From Heligmosomoides polygyrus polygyrus (Eukaryota; Nematoda; Chromadorea; Rhabditida; Heligmosomidae), in the NCBI GenBank assembly GCA_947396885.1, contig OX377202.1:80882643-80946642 (forward strand): DNA of 64,000 nt. Direction: 5' to 3'. Positions 1-10,494 of the stretch are shown here, one piece after another. Position 1 is the stretch's first letter; each line of letters begins with the position of its first letter. The position numbers were made by a program, and so were the translations under genes. Below the pieces are notes generated by a model that was not told where the DNA came from, did no database searches, and worked only from the letters and a program-made list of their open reading frames with translations.

Positions 1-1390
1 ACCTGTCCGAATGCAAGGTTCCATCTCAATGGAAGACCAGCAAGACCGTTTTGCTGTACAAGAAGGGAGACGTGCACGACATTGGCAACTATCGCCCGAT
101 CTGCCTGTTGTCCGTAGTCTACAAGCTGTTCACTCGAGTCATCCTGAATAGGATTAGTAGAACGCTGAACGAAGGACAGCCATGCGAACAAGCAGGATTT
201 CGGAGAGGATTCAGGATCGACCACATACACACCATTACGAAGCTCATCGAAGTGTCGCGAGAGTACAAGCTGCCGCTGTGCCTTACGTTCATTGACCTGA
301 AGAAGGCATTCGACTCCGTCGAGACTGAAGCGGTCATGGAAGCCCTGCTCACCCAGGGCGTTCCTACTCAGTACATCAGAGTCCTTCGAGAGCTGTACAG
401 TGGATTCACGACCAAGATCTCACCATTCTACAACGACGTCGTCATTGACGTGAAGAGAGGGGTTCGACACCGAAGCTCTTCAGCGCCACTCTCGAAAACG
501 TCATGCGCGAACTAGAATGGGAAGACATGGGAGTGAAGGTCGACGGCCGGCAACTGAACCATCTTCGCTTCGCTGACGACATCGTGCTCATAACACCGAG
601 CATCAGTTAGGCGGAACGAATGCTGGCCGACTTCGATCGTGTATGTGGAAGCGTTGGACTGCAGCTGAATCTTACGAAGACGATGTTCATGAAGAACGGA
701 TGGGTTTCTGCTCAACGGAACGAACATCTCCGAATGCTCCAGCTATGTGTATCTGGGTCGCGAAGTCAACATGGCCAACGACCTAGCACCAGAGCTGAGC
801 AGGAGGAAACGAGCGGCTTGGGGAGTTTTCAAGAGCGTCGAAGAAATCGCGAAGAAGACGAAGAACGTCCGACTCCGTGCCCACCTATTCGACTCCACTG
901 TTCTTCCTGCCCTAACATACGCCTCAGAGACCTGGGCTATACGAAAGCAGGATGAACACGCGATCAGCGTCGCGCAGCGTGGAATCGAGAGGACGATGCT
1001 CGGAGTGACACGACTCACGCAAGTGAGAGAAGGCCTCCGGAGTTCCGAGCTTCGCCGACGTTCGAAGATCAGAGACGCTGTCGCATGGGCCAAGTCGTCG
1101 AAAATTAGGTGGGCCGGCCACGTAATGCGATTCGCAGACACCCGCTGGACGAGAGCCGTCACAGATTGGATTCCGCGAGATGTCAAAAGAACACCAGGAC
1201 GCCCACCAACGCGTTGGTCGGACTTCTTCGTGAAAGCCCTGAACGACCGATATGACGCTCTTCGTGTCCCTCGAGCGAGGAGGATCCATTGGACCACTCT
1301 GGCACGCGACAGGGACGAATGGAGACGCTGCTGGCGCCCGCTCGAGCAAGTCGATGATCAACGGGACGACAGGTGATACAGGTGAATATT
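1..1390 (+). mobile_element. RTE-clade non-LTR retrotransposon, 3' half, decayed (copy 1)
   Basis: Reverse transcriptase to 3' end of an RTE-type LINE; the 5' part lies outside the window. Residues from base 51 give the RT fingers and palm (KKGDVHDIGNYRPICLLS, then FIDLKKAFDSVE with the first catalytic Asp). The second catalytic box, FADDIVLITPS, is read in another frame near 560-600. The conserved C-terminal region (LTYASETWAIRKQDEHAIS ... KIRWAGHVMRFADTRWTRAV) runs 747-1376. In-frame stops and frame changes break the ORF, so it is inactive. It ends in a short repeat resembling TGATACAGG, typical of RTE tails. A second copy lies at about 16570-17890. Confidence 0.9.
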
Positions 1391-2060
1391 ACTGATGATA
1401 TTGGTATTATTTATTTAATTTAATAATATTTAGTTGAATGCGAAAGCGTTAGGTCTGTTCCTGTCTTCAGGTAGCTCGACCACCCAATGTCTAGCTATGT
1501 GTGAGTCGTTCTATTGAGACAGGGTGATAACCTTGCTTCTCTTTGTTGTTGAGCGCTTCCATCGTCCGGAGCTTGTTCGGCACGAACTGTTCAGGAACAG
1601 TTTGACGGGAACTCCTTGTCGGCAAGGAATTTCTGAAGCTTATTGCGCACACTCCAGGGACTAACTAACTAGTGCGTGGAATTACACCAGCCAAAGCTGC
1701 AGCCTATTCTTTGAAATTTAGTGAAAACCCATCCTTCAAGAGACGATAAAGGGATACCTGTGTTCTTCGCGGTGCTGCTCACGTCGTTGTTTAAGCCAAC
1801 GTCATCACAGTCCAGAACGGGTAGTGGCTTACAAGTCTTTCCATCCTCAACCCGAAATTGAACCTCCGCTGCTTGATAGGCGATGGAACCACACATGAAC
1901 TGCCATATTCGGGAAAGCAGAAACCCGTAAGAAATCTAAACGACGTAGAACTCGAAACTCTACAAAAACTCTCAAAAATGTCATCGAGTGCTTGGAGCTG
2001 CCTATTATGCAACTGGTTTAACAGAGTGATTTGCTCAAATTGATGCCTTGCCGCTCCTGT
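1391..2060. other. Unassigned DNA between RTE copy and mariner end
   Basis: No gene or repeat family recognised. Overlapping small ORFs occur on both strands (for example 1791-2069 on the - strand and 1858-2043 on the + strand) but show no domain I know. Confidence 0.4.
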
Positions 2061-2384
2061 TGGACCCATTTAGGTATCGAAGTTCTCAATCACCCTCCAT
2101 ATTCCCCCGACGTTTTCCCCACTGACTGCCACTTTTTCCGAGCTCTGGATCCTCATTTGTGTCAGAAGCACTAATTTGGTCGATGTTGAATGTGCCCCCC
2201 CCCTCTGATTTCCTGAACACCTTGATCTCAGCTTTTATTGTAGGGATTGGATTCGTTACGCTTTCGTTGACAAAATGAATAGACACTGGTGTCTTTAGTT
2301 CTATTAATGAAGTTGTGTTTAAGCTGAGTTGCAGCAGTTTGAAGTAAGCGGTCCGTTCCGCCGACTTATTTTGCGACAGCCTAA
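2060..2384 (+). mobile_element. Mariner 3' end (5'-truncated)
   Basis: The + strand encodes the transposase C-terminal motif HPPYSPDVFPTDCHFFRAL at about 2090-2150, including the final catalytic Asp region, followed by a stop and decayed sequence. The right end, TTTTGCGACAGCCTAA with TA at 2385-2386, is nearly the same inverted repeat as that of the mariner at 37047-38292, and about 75 bp inside the end is also shared between the two. No N-terminal region or left inverted repeat was found. Confidence 0.8.
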
Positions 2385-2400
2385 TACTGATGGTAAGCAC

Positions 2401-3306
2401 ACCATTTTCACGTCAAATAGGACACATATGCAATCACATTTAACACATTTCAAAGCGAACGGGACAATTTTCAAACCAAATTAGACACCTTCCAAATCAA
2501 ATTCCACTCCTTTAAGCTTGCTTAACACTTCTGAAATCAAAATTGAATATTTTCGAAATCAAAACGAGCGTCTCCGTGATTAAACTAAAGACTCTCCCAC
2601 ACGGTTGGAATAGCCCTTTGTTCGGGGAAAATTTGGTAAACCTTTCTTTGAGACCTTAAATCAGTCCTGCGCCAAGAATTGAACGCACTGTTAAGATAAG
2701 CTATTTTTTACGGAACATTTTGTTTCAAAGCGCAGAAAGGCAGAAATTATTCAGTGTATTGAAGGATAAGATTGTGCCATGCCCTCAGCTATATTGTAGT
2801 TATTTGTACAATTGATAGCGAAAATTCTGTTTGCGTGGAGTGAGACAGATGTTAACGGTGAAACAAGGACAGATATAGAACAGATAGAAAACATATATCT
2901 TCACACCCCAGCCTTAAATAAGCATCGTTTACACAATCAATCAAATAAAACTCGCGACCATCTAGTCGAGTGCAAGGCATGATCCCCTCTTCTTTAATGC
3001 AGTAAATGAGTGCTGCCTTTGTGCATTTTAAAACGAAATTTTTGCTATTTGTTTTTTTTTCGTAAAAATATATTTTTATAAGTTTTATAACAGTGTGTTC
3101 ATCTACATATTGGCGCGGGTGAAAGTCATAAAGAAAGATATACTAAAGTTTCCTTGAACAAAAATTATTCTAACTGTTCAAGAAAGTCTTCAGATTAAAC
3201 ATGAGGACGCTTGTTTTGATCTGGAAAACGTTGATTTCAAAAGAATTAAGCCTGCCTAGCGTAGTGCAATTTGAATTGAAAAAGTTCAATTTAACGCGAA
3301 AATGGT
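2401..3306. mobile_element. Foldback (long inverted repeat) element, family 'CCATTTTC'
   Basis: The two ends are inverted copies: ACCATTTTCACGTCAAAT on the left and, reverse complemented, ACCATTTTCGCGTTAAAT on the right. Similarity continues inward for roughly 400 bp per arm, for example around GAAATCAA...CAAAACGAGCGTC on the left and its complement near 3200. No transposase is visible. Related sequence occurs at 12917-13131 and 32560-33283, so this is a dispersed non-autonomous family. Confidence 0.75.
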
Positions 3307-3365
3307 TATAATGTTGCATTGTAGGCATCCAGAGGAAAGCATCAGGATAAAAAATTCGGTTCTTA

Positions 3366-3524
3366 AGTGAGGCCTAGGGAAACACGAGATATGCGTATAA
3401 CGGTATCTACAGCAACTTCGAACCCCAGCGCAGATAAGTAGGCGACGAGTTCACTGATGAGGTGCTTGTGTTTGCTGTGACCGAAAGAGATGTCACAGCA
3501 ATAGCTGAAGTACTTCGTCAGTCC
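3366..3524 (-). CDS. Possible SEFIR-like exon fragment (unproven)
   Basis: An open stretch of about 50 residues contains HKHLISELVAYLSALGFEVAVD, shown here only as the pattern HLISELVAYLSALGFEVAVD. It resembles the first helix and second strand of a SEFIR/TIR-like fold (charged helix, short loop, GFEVxxD), and the preceding YFSYCCD resembles the first strand. It lies immediately downstream of the last visible OAC exon on the same strand but is not expected in that family. No confirmed splice sites. Chance similarity is quite possible. Confidence 0.2.
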
Positions 3525-3528
3525 CTAC

Positions 3529-4642
3529 CTTAGGCTCGGAGCGTAGTTGGAAGCACAAGGACGACGCCATGAGCAACACGAAAACGACGAGTCGAGAGGT
3601 TTTAGAACAAAGCATTGCCGAGCCAATAATGATAGGCACTATCGCGTAGTACTGCAGTTCAACTGCGAGCGACCAGGTATGCACGAAGAACCGATATGTC
3701 GACAGCTTAAGAACAACATTACGAACGCGGAAAAAGAATAGCAAGGAAATCAAACTAATGCCAGTGTGTGCTTTCAGAAAGGAAGGAAAAGTCGAAATTC
3801 ACCTGGTCCCAGTAGCCCAGCTTCTCAAATATGGGCTGACAATTGGACGTGAACGTGCACACCCACAACAGGTCATCAGCAATCTGCTTGCGATCGGGGC
3901 AGAGGAGGGCGAAATATCCGTCTAAAAGTGTTGTTAAGTTTCCACACACGCTGCTTATGTAGTTGGTTGTTATAAACAATTCGCGACAAATCAGTTTTTG
4001 GGCATATGTCGCGAAAACGGGGAAGCATTGGGAGATGGGAACGCCCATCCAATCAGAGCGCACTGAATGGGCGTGCCATTCAGAGAGGGCGTGTACAGTC
4101 GTTTCTCTGATCGGCTGGCCTGGGTGTGTGCTCTGTTTGAATAATGTTAGCTGGCGCGCTCCCACCTACCAATGCTGCTCACCTTCGCGACATGTATCGC
4201 TCGGCAACTAATCGTAAAGATGGGACGACACAGCTCGGCACATTGTCGCAAAGGGAGTAATGTTGATAGAAAGCCTTTAGTTGTGCAGTGAATCCAAGAG
4301 TTAACAAAAGTTAACGAAACCCACAAATGTAGGTAGCAAGCACAACGAGCAAGTAGAGAGAACGATTCGCTTGAATCTACGCAGGTAGAACGTCGAAATG
4401 GAGGTCGTTGAAAACTTCTTTTCGCAAAGAATCTTCGTCATGAGGAATCCGGAGAGCACGAAAAATCTAAAAAGAAATTCTCGTTCGCTGGTATGTTGTA
4501 AAAAAGCAAGAACCACCCACATATCGACTCCTATAAATCCGATGCGGAAGACATCTGGTCGCAGGTGCATAATTAAGACGAAGAGGATGGCGACGCCTCG
4601 AATTCCTTGGAGGTCATCTCGCTTTGAATGCCTATAACTACC
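3529..4642 (-). pseudogene. OAC-type acyltransferase-3 gene fragment, four exons, one frameshift
   Basis: Nematode OAC (acyltransferase 3 family) proteins are multi-pass membrane enzymes that transfer acyl groups. Four exons join in consistent phase: 4642-4521 (DLQGIRGVAILFVLIMH ... FIGVD), 4466-4325 (FFVLSGFLMTKIL ... FYLRRFKRI), 3921-3803 (DRKQIADDLLW ... LGYWDQ) and 3705-3529 (FVHTWSLAVELQYYAIVP). Introns begin GT and end AG; the first is 54 bp with a TTTTTAG acceptor. The family start motif, VLSGFLM and HTWSLAVE are all present. One base appears to be missing in exon 2 just after KRIV; the +1 frame then gives the expected LYLLVVLATYI. A good donor follows the last exon (AAG|GTAGGG), but no further exon was found. 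It may be a pseudogene, or a real gene with an assembly error and distant exons. Confidence 0.7.
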
Positions 4643-5301
4643 CTGAGAAAATTACGATATCGGCGTCAATCATCTATTTCATGCGATCATGTATTTCAAA
4701 AAAAAAAAAGAATCCAAGCAATCCGTTCTCGTGACAATAGCAAGACCATTTTGGGCAGGAAGGGCTGGTCTGGTTTCCTTTCTCTCAGATGTGTTGGGCC
4801 AGCTTTAAAGAAGTGCATAGTGAAGTCCTCTTACAGTTTGAATCACCTCACTCTTCAATCTTTTTCCATATTCCACAAACGTTCACCTAAATGTGCTGCG
4901 CACAAAGGGTCAAAGCGTTTTTAGGAACTACATATATGTAGTGCTGACACATTTGAGGAACTAGACAACTCACGGCTAAAGACAAAGGGAAACTTACGGA
5001 AGGGTTTGTTGCGCTGCTTCCGTCATCGTTCAATGACCTGTAACAAAAGCAAATCAGCATTTCACAGCATAGGTACAGCTTTAACTGAACAACAAGCGTA
5101 TAAAGAGAGACCACCTAATTGTCATTCATGTTTAGCCGTCTTCAAAACGATTCGGAATGTCTCGACAAAGGGAAACGAATGGATAAACAGTTGCAATTTT
5201 GTTGCTCAGCGCAGCTAGTTCGAGAGCTAGTAGAAGGAGTAGCACTAGCCTACTCATCGACCAACAAGTCGGTTGCATCGGACTTGGCGACATGTATTGT
5301 A

Positions 5302-6496
5302 CTAGGCTGTTGCAAAAGTTCTCGCCATTTTCAGTACACCACATTTTTTAGTTTTACAAAAAAGCGAAACACGTCAAGAAACGAAGTAACCGCCATCATG
5401 TTCTATCATTCTTCTCCACCTCTTAGGCTGACTCCCGATCTCGTCAGAGTAGATCTTTTCTGGCTTTGATTCGAAAAAACCGGCCAGCCTTCCATGTCGT
5501 CTTCGTCGAACGTTTTTCCTTGCATGGCATCAGAGGGAGACAGGAAAAGGTGGTAGTCTGTGGTGCAATATCTGGGCTGTACGGCGGGTGAGGCAGCACT
5601 TCCCATCCAAGGTCGAAGCTTTTGGCGAGTCATTCTTGCAAGGTATGGCCGAGCATTGTCGTCAATTATTGGATTGATTCGAACGCTTTTCTGCGATCTA
5701 GGCCGCCAGTCTATCCAGCTGTTGACAGTACAAATCCTCTGTTAGTCTCGTCCACCAACTCGTAGTAGATGACACCTTTGTAATCCCACCAAACAGAAAG
5801 AATGATCTTCGACGGGTCAGGACCCTCCTTTGACTGTGGCTCATGCTGCTCAACCTTGTGAACCCAATGTCCGATCCTCTTGATGTTGACGTAGAGGCAC
5901 AACTTCTCATCTCCTGTGATGATGGACTTCAGGCAACTACTTGTGCGCTTGTAGCATGAGCGATTGAGTGGCCACCTCAGCAGGCTGGCGTTCGGTGCGG
6001 TCATGGGGAACCTACCGTGCAAACTTGTGCACCTCACCCAGTTAGGTGTCTGGCGATGGTGGCATAGTGCATACCCAAGTCCTGCGCAAGTTCACGAGTA
6101 GTCCGCCCTGGGTCCGATTCAACCAGGTGTCGCAATCGGTCGTTCTCGACATCGGATTCACGTCCTGACTTGAAGGTTAAACTCACCTCTGCGAAGACGT
6201 GCAAATCATTCTCGTGCAATGCGATCGGACACTGTGCCCTCCCCAAATGCACCACTGATGCGACGACAGGAAGCGGCTGACTCACCAAATTTGAAGTCAT
6301 ACAATAGGAGACCTCGGATGTACTCATACCATATTTTTCTAGAAGGAGTTAAGCGAGAGTGAGTAGCTAGCAATATTAGTAAGCTTATACATACTTGATC
6401 TCTTTATGTGACCAAAATATAGGTTGCTATAAGGTAGCGACAAAAAGTGAGAAAAAAACACATTCAAAAATGACGGGAACTTTCGCAGCAATCTAA
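5302..6496 (-). mobile_element. Mariner transposon relic, nearly full length
   Basis: A 1195-bp element with about 29-bp inverted repeats. The left end is CTAGGCTGTTGCAAAAGTTC and the right end (reversed) TTAGATTGCTGCGAAAGTTC, about 23 of 29 bases matching. TA flanks both sides (5300-5301, 6497-6498). On the - strand the transposase reads in pieces: KFGESAASCRRISGAFGEG then a stop; helix-turn-helix segment ESDPGRTTRELAQDLGMHYA; catalytic segments ITGDEKLCLYVN and KIILSVWWDYKGVIYYELV; C-terminal DYHLFLSPSDAMQGKTFDE. Several frame changes and stops make it inactive. Confidence 0.9.
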
Positions 6497-6498
6497 TA

Positions 6499-7914
6499 AA
6501 TTTTCTCCCTTTCTACCCATAAGTACAGTTGTTCACATCATTTAGGATAGAGTGAGTAGAGCGAAGTTGAGAAAAGAGCTGTATCGATATAGGTGCAGAA
6601 CTGATACAATGCTCCTTGAAACCTCGAGATTTCTCTGATTTTTCATGTCAAATGATGACCGAAGTTATCACTATAGGGAATACATTTCTTTAGTCAAAGT
6701 AGTCAAAGCAACGCCTTTTCGGATGTGCAAGAGATAATAATCAAACAAGGAAGGGAAGGCTTCCGTTGCCGATGACGCAACAATTATTTATCGGTGAGCT
6801 TACCGTTTCAGCATATGCAAGAAATCCTTCATTTTTTGTATCATCGTCAATAAAGCCCACTAGTAAAGATCTTCAAATAAGCAGTTGCCACTTAGAAGTC
6901 AAGACCTGTCGGGAGGCATTTTGCGCTTCTCTTGTACACGGTGAGATTCCTGCCATGAAGGCATTCCAGGAAATATGATAAATTAACGCTGAAAAGGGGC
7001 CATATATGGAGACGACACAAAATCGGAAACAACTTTCAGTTCTAAACCCTAACGGTTTTGTGCGTATGAAATAGCATATGTGTTACTTGAAGTTGCCGCT
7101 AGGAGAAGCACATTGTAATAACTTTTCATTTATTGGAGTTCGATACATTTTCAGCAGCGTTTTATGATTTGTTCTCAGATCTACATCAGCGTGATCAGTT
7201 TAATTCGCAGCCTTGCATGCTAGATTCCATTATGAACTATATCAGGTATTAGATAACCAAAATCCAGAAGTGGTAATTTGAATGACCTAGGAATTTTGCG
7301 TTGATTGGAGAAAACTATTGTCTATACAAGATGTTTCGCGAACCAATTTGAATTGTTTATAATCCATTTCAAAACAAGTAACTAGTACGTCCCGGCTGTG
7401 AATGTTTCTTGTCCCACTAAGAAAAAAGAAATCATGCATACGCTGGCTGCCGCATTCGTCGGTACAAGATCGTGAAGCTCATTCTAAAAGAACTTCATTG
7501 TTTTCCTATGAAAGGAGGTGCCTCATCAAAAAATAGTCTCTGATGCCTTTATGCAAAATTATGGGAGTATTGTTTAGGCTTCGCCTTCACTTTTTATCTA
7601 TTTCTCTGAATGACTGTTCATCTGAGCAAGGCCCTCCATGACTTCAAGGATCTCTACCCCGAGCTCAAAGTGTCTCGTATCTATGCTTAACCACAGTCTT
7701 TTTGACAATGTCTTCCTGACCTAACACCCAAATTTCGGTTTAATTGCGGTTTCGCGTTTCCGAGATTCAAGCCATAAATCGTCATGACACAAAAATCAAG
7801 CTTTTTGTTGTCAAAGAGAGCGGCCTAACCTGATAAGTTTTTGGAAGCCATATTTTTATTTTATATGTATTCAGAAGTACATGTTCCTCCCTAGGTAAGG
7901 ATACCAAAATCACT
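6499..7914. other. AT-rich DNA, no recognised gene
   Basis: Only short ORFs with no recognisable domain. No inverted repeats or retroelement motifs noticed. Confidence 0.5.
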
Positions 7915-8235
7915 ATGAACTCGCGAAGTAAAAAACTGAAACAGTGGCTGGAATATTCAAAGCACTTGAACGGCGGGAACTTTCGGTCCGACAAATTCTA
8001 CCAAAAGGCTTATTACCAGGGAACCAGGGAGGATGAACTCTCCAAGACAGGGGCCCCAGGGATGCCCTTCCACATAGAGTGCGCGATGCACAGGACCTAC
8101 ATATTCACTTTGATCGAGAGCTGCGATGTTGAACATTCAAGGAAGGAGGAGCGGTGGATGAACCGCATCCTGTTACCGGAGCTCCAAAAGCTGCAGAATG
8201 AGGCGGAGCACCGCGTGCGTTGGGTTATATCTTGA
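7915..8235 (+). CDS. Unidentified 106-residue ORF
   Basis: Open from an ATG with a higher GC content than its surroundings. The product is rich in charged residues (EERWMNRILLPELQKLQNEA looks helical) with no signal peptide or membrane segment. No family recognised. A second open stretch (8300-8485) follows in another frame, suggesting a decayed coding repeat or an exon. It sits just upstream of a CR1-like fragment and could be part of a retroelement. Confidence 0.3.
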   Translation: MNSRSKKLKQWLEYSKHLNGGNFRSDKFYQKAYYQGTREDELSKTGAPGMPFHIECAMHRTYIFTLIESCDVEHSRKEERWMNRILLPELQKLQNEAEHRVRWVIS

Positions 8236-8559
8236 TGTTGACCCGCCATGAAGGTGGTGATATCTTTGCAGCCCCCATAGAAAATTCAATGACGCAGCCA
8301 TGATATCACCGTTCGATGAAATGGGTTGGCACTTAGGACCCAGCGCTGCACACGTACTTGTCCAAGTGCTGCATCGGTATCGGACGAATAGTGAGCAAAC
8401 AGTCGAGATGAAGGCCCGTTGGCCTTTAAGAGATTCAACAAAGTTTTTTTCAGCCACGGAATCTACTGAACTAGACACCTTCTAAACGGAAATTAACGTA
8501 TCGGATGCAGAATGTGCGCGTGTGAAGAGAATCAAGACAAAAACCTACATCTACGACAC

Positions 8560-9360
8560 CTCAAAATTATCGACCGGTTAGTGTCACATCCATGTTCGCC
8601 TGCCTTTTCGAAAAAAATCTTAAAAAGAGAATTGCTATACACCTGGATCACCACAATATAATCTCTCCAAACCAGCATGGTTTTCAGAAAAAAGATCCAT
8701 TCAGACGGCTATGCTACAGGCCCTTACTCATTGGACCAACGACCTAGATAACATGGAGTGGCTTGATGTGATTTATTTTGATTTTGCAAAAGCTTTTGAT
8801 GCGGTATGCCATACGGGATTAAAAGCTAAACTGATCATGGTGGGCATACATCCTCGAATAATTTCTCGGATAGTTGAGTTTTTAGACCGACTTTTGTTGA
8901 TGATTTGAAAATGTACCATAGCTCACCACTCCATCATCAAAGCCTTCTGCAGCGAGTAATAATCTCATGAGTGAGACCAGCGATCAGCAGCATCTATGGC
9001 TCCCTTTGTCAAAAGAAAAAAAAACTATGGTCTTCCATTTAGGAAGAACAAATCCCAGCTACACATACAAGTTAGGTGAAAATGAGGTTACTAGCACTGA
9101 TCAAGCAACAGATCTTGGGTTTCTTTTCGATGCTAATTTGACTTTGGATGTGCACTGCAAAGAAGTTGCAAATAAAACGATGGCTGTAGTACACAATCTC
9201 CTTAGAAGTCTTTCCACAAGAGCACCCTCTGTTCCCGTCAAAGCCTATAAGACTTTCGTTAGGCCGATACTTGAGTATGGAACAACAAATTCTCACCCAG
9301 TTAAGAAGAAAAATATACCTAGACTTGAAAAGTCCGAAATAGCTTCACTAGAAAACTATT
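8560..9360 (+). mobile_element. CR1/Jockey-like non-LTR retrotransposon fragment
   Basis: Reverse transcriptase pieces in shifting frames: PQNYRPVSVTSMFACLFEK (about 8562-8620), NIISPNQHGFQKK, then DVIYFDFAKAFDAV with the first catalytic Asp (8765-8810), and the thumb region VKAYKTFVRPILEYGTTN (9238-9290). The YxDD box is missing; a deletion separates the palm at about 8905 from the next part. Similarity stops where the Penelope inverted tail begins at 9365, so the Penelope insertion probably interrupted it. Confidence 0.8.
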
Positions 9361-9364
9361 TATG

Positions 9365-10494
9365 GTCTATCAATACTGCTGTGCCAAACGAGGTTAGGTG
9401 GATCAGTTTTATTGAGCGGCCTAACGTTTCGACCTGTTCGTCGTCTTCAGAGGCCTAAAAGTAGTTCAAGACTTTAGATTTGTTACTTACCCGACCAAGC
9501 GCCTTACCCCCCCCCCCTTTCCGACATCGTCCTAGGTGCCAAAACGAAAAACCTAATGCATGAAAAATAAACTCACCCGCTGATCCACCGTTGAAGCGGA
9601 GCGACGTCGCTACCGCTGCTGTTAGTAGTCGAGTGGTGACTGAGACATACTGTGTCATTCGCACTGATTATACTGAGTATACCAGTGTCATTCGTAAGGA
9701 CACTCATGTCACCACCGGTCGTTCTATAGCTCACAATGCGAAAGGAATGGCAAGAAGTCACTAGTAATCGAGGGACACTCATTTCGACTATTCATTGCTG
9801 GATTCCTTGCGGAAATCCAGAATGCTTCCAATGCTTTCCTAGACGAAATGTCGGTCTCAAACGTCAGAACCGTGCACTTAACACCAAAGTCGGTTCCTCC
9901 ATACCCCTCATCCCTGTGCTTGCCTAACGGGCTGGATAAAATACCACGCCTTTTACTAGCCAGGTGTTCTTTAATGCGAACTGCCAGTACCCTTCCGGTT
10001 TCCCCGATGTATATTTGATTGCAAGTCCCACATTCAAGTTGATACACTGCACCAGCTTTGGCGCAATCCCCCAACTTATTGTAGGGACATACAACACAGT
10101 TTTCTGATATACACTCCCTATCGTAGAGCCTATTTCGGACTAGCTGCTTCTTGATGTTGTCATTCGGGATGTTTACAAGCACAACATCATCTTCTAGCTG
10201 AGCCCGAACTATGCTCCGCTGTATGGCAGAAGTGATATTATCAGAAATAAAAGGAAGACAAAGGGGTATACCATCTCGGCGTGGTATATTACGTTGCACA
10301 GTGCGGACTCTTTGGTGGTGTTGTGGTACCACGTAGCCATTTTGGCAAGCGATCTTTGAGGCTAGCCTCAATGACTCTTGTCGCTCTTCCAAGCCTGTGC
10401 ATACATCACGTGCAGTTTTGAACATGTTCCTTACAACTGCGGGTTTAACAGCTGTAGGATGTGCAGAAGATGCATGAACCAAAATGTTCTTAGA
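9365..10494 (-). mobile_element. Penelope-like element, 5'-truncated inverted partner with GIY-YIG endonuclease
   Basis: The - strand carries the C-terminal part of a Penelope-like ORF (about 10486 down to 9724): a basic linker (SSAHPTAVKPAVVRNMFKTA), a cysteine cluster (CISENCVVCPYNKLGDC), then the GIY-YIG nuclease core AVYQLECGTCNQIYIGETGR followed by RIKEHLASKRR. A 3' untranslated part, a hammerhead-like core (9418-9456) and a 46-base tail (9365-9410) follow. The N-terminal reverse transcriptase is absent. The tail is an exact inverted copy of 10495-10540, which precedes the oppositely oriented Penelope ORF. This is the known Penelope pattern of a truncated inverted copy joined to the 5' end of the main copy. 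Confidence 0.85.
9418..9456 (-). ncRNA. Hammerhead-ribozyme-like motif of Penelope terminal repeat
   Basis: Reading the - strand: stem I strand GGCCU, core CUGAAGA (fits CUGANGA), a weak stem II (CGAC...GGUC), GAAAC, then GUU and the returning stem I strand AGGCC. Stem I pairs perfectly over five bases. Stem III would be the palindrome ACGU, too short to fold alone but able to pair between two molecules. Minimal type I hammerheads are known in Penelope-like elements. Stem II is imperfect here, so activity is uncertain. Confidence 0.6.

Noticed and set aside
743..1297. 184-codon - strand ORF
   Set aside because: Antisense to the RTE C-terminal region, which has clear family motifs on the + strand.
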